Below are positions 5,843 through 6,107 of a DNA stretch of 6,107 nucleotides, one piece after another. This DNA comes from Opitutales bacterium (GTDB taxonomy: Bacteria > Verrucomicrobiota > Verrucomicrobiia > Opitutales > Intestinicryptomonadaceae): assembly GCA_017526045.1 (NCBI GenBank), contig JAFXRX010000281.1, positions 1 to 6,107 on the forward strand. The letters run 5' to 3'. A program made the position numbers and the translations under genes. Position 1 is the first letter of the stretch, and the number at the start of each line of letters is the position of its first letter. The notes beneath the pieces are model-generated. The model did not search any database, was not told the origin of the DNA, and saw only the letters and a program-made list of their open reading frames with translations.

Positions 5843-6107
5843 GGCAAATCCGCTTTTTTAACCGCGCACAGGCACGCCCCGAAAGCGGCTTCTTCCCCGC
5901 AGGCGGACAATGTCATCTTTTTGCCGAACTGCTCCTCAAAGGCTTGGCATAGCAATCGGTTCTTTTTAATGGCGTTGCCCGATCCCACAAGAGTATCTTT
6001 CTCTTTGCGGATATTTTCAGGCAGGCTGCTGTAAAAATCATAGAGCTCGCGGCTGATTCCTTTCAGAAAGCCGAGAACCAAATTGCCCGGCGTGAAATTT
6101 GACAAAG
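5833..6107 (-). CDS. FGGY-family carbohydrate kinase, C-terminal fragment (sedoheptulokinase-like)
   Basis: FGGY kinases transfer phosphate from ATP to sugars such as ketoses, ribulose, xylulose or glycerol in the cytoplasm. About 91 codons of the 3' end are present; the gene continues past the right edge. The visible part is the end of the second actin-like domain: TPGNLVLGFLKGISRELYDFY, a helix that packs under the ATP site, then LVGSGNAIKKNRLL, the glycine-containing adenosine-binding motif typical of the family (usually GxGN-xxxN-xLL), then EEAAFGACLCAV, the usual C-terminal helix. The GSGNAIKKN and EEAAFGA wording is closest to proteins I know as bacterial sedoheptulokinases, but the sugar-binding N-terminal half is missing, so the substrate is uncertain. 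The TTG at 6103-6105 encodes an internal leucine rather than a start. The gene ends with TAG, 100 nt before the GH32 start, in the same direction. Confidence 0.75.
   Translation of the reverse strand, partial: LSNFTPGNLVLGFLKGISRELYDFYSSLPENIRKEKDTLVGSGNAIKKNRLLCQAFEEQFGKKMTLSACGEEAAFGACLCAVKKADLPLK

Noticed and set aside
6103..6105. TTG as a start codon for a small 90-residue protein.
   Set aside because: The translation matches the interior and end of an FGGY kinase, so this codon is an internal leucine of a gene cut by the window edge.

Overview
The window holds five protein genes, all on the minus strand, so transcription runs from high to low coordinates. In that order they are: the 3' end of an FGGY-family sugar kinase (5833-6107, cut by the window edge), a secreted glycoside hydrolase family 32 (GH32) fructan hydrolase (3537-5732), then tig (trigger factor), clpP and clpX. 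A strong terminator-like hairpin lies at 1-53, just past clpX. No RNA gene, mobile element, CRISPR array or long repeat was seen. No gap between genes exceeds about 225 bases.

The organism is a Gram-negative-type bacterium of moderate GC with GC-rich third positions. The extra N-terminal module on the GH32 protein, followed by a DUF4980-like module, resembles secreted GH32 enzymes I know from Verrucomicrobiota and Planctomycetota and, for the second module, Bacteroidota. With the standard tig-clpP-clpX order, a Verrucomicrobiota or related PVC-group genome, perhaps host-associated, is my best guess. This is inference from protein character only.

There are two functional blocks. The first is protein quality control: trigger factor folds nascent chains at the ribosome, ClpP is the protease barrel and ClpX is its AAA+ unfoldase. 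The three genes are closely spaced (54 and 11 nt gaps) and read from one visible promoter (TTGACA-N16-TATCTT at 3349-3376). A possible weak hairpin lies between tig and clpP, and the terminator at 1-53 follows clpX. The second block is carbohydrate use: the GH32 gene has its own promoter of the same form (TTGACA-N16-TATTTT at 5778-5805), a signal peptide, and a clear terminator (3448-3484) that insulates it from tig. The upstream kinase may phosphorylate a ketose, but its link to fructan use is only contextual.

I see no undescribed system here. The points most worth a second look are the divergent active-site loops of the GH32 enzyme with its catalytic triad intact, the pairing of this gene with an FGGY kinase, the absence of Shine-Dalgarno sequences ahead of tig, clpP and clpX, and the hairpins in the intergenic spaces.
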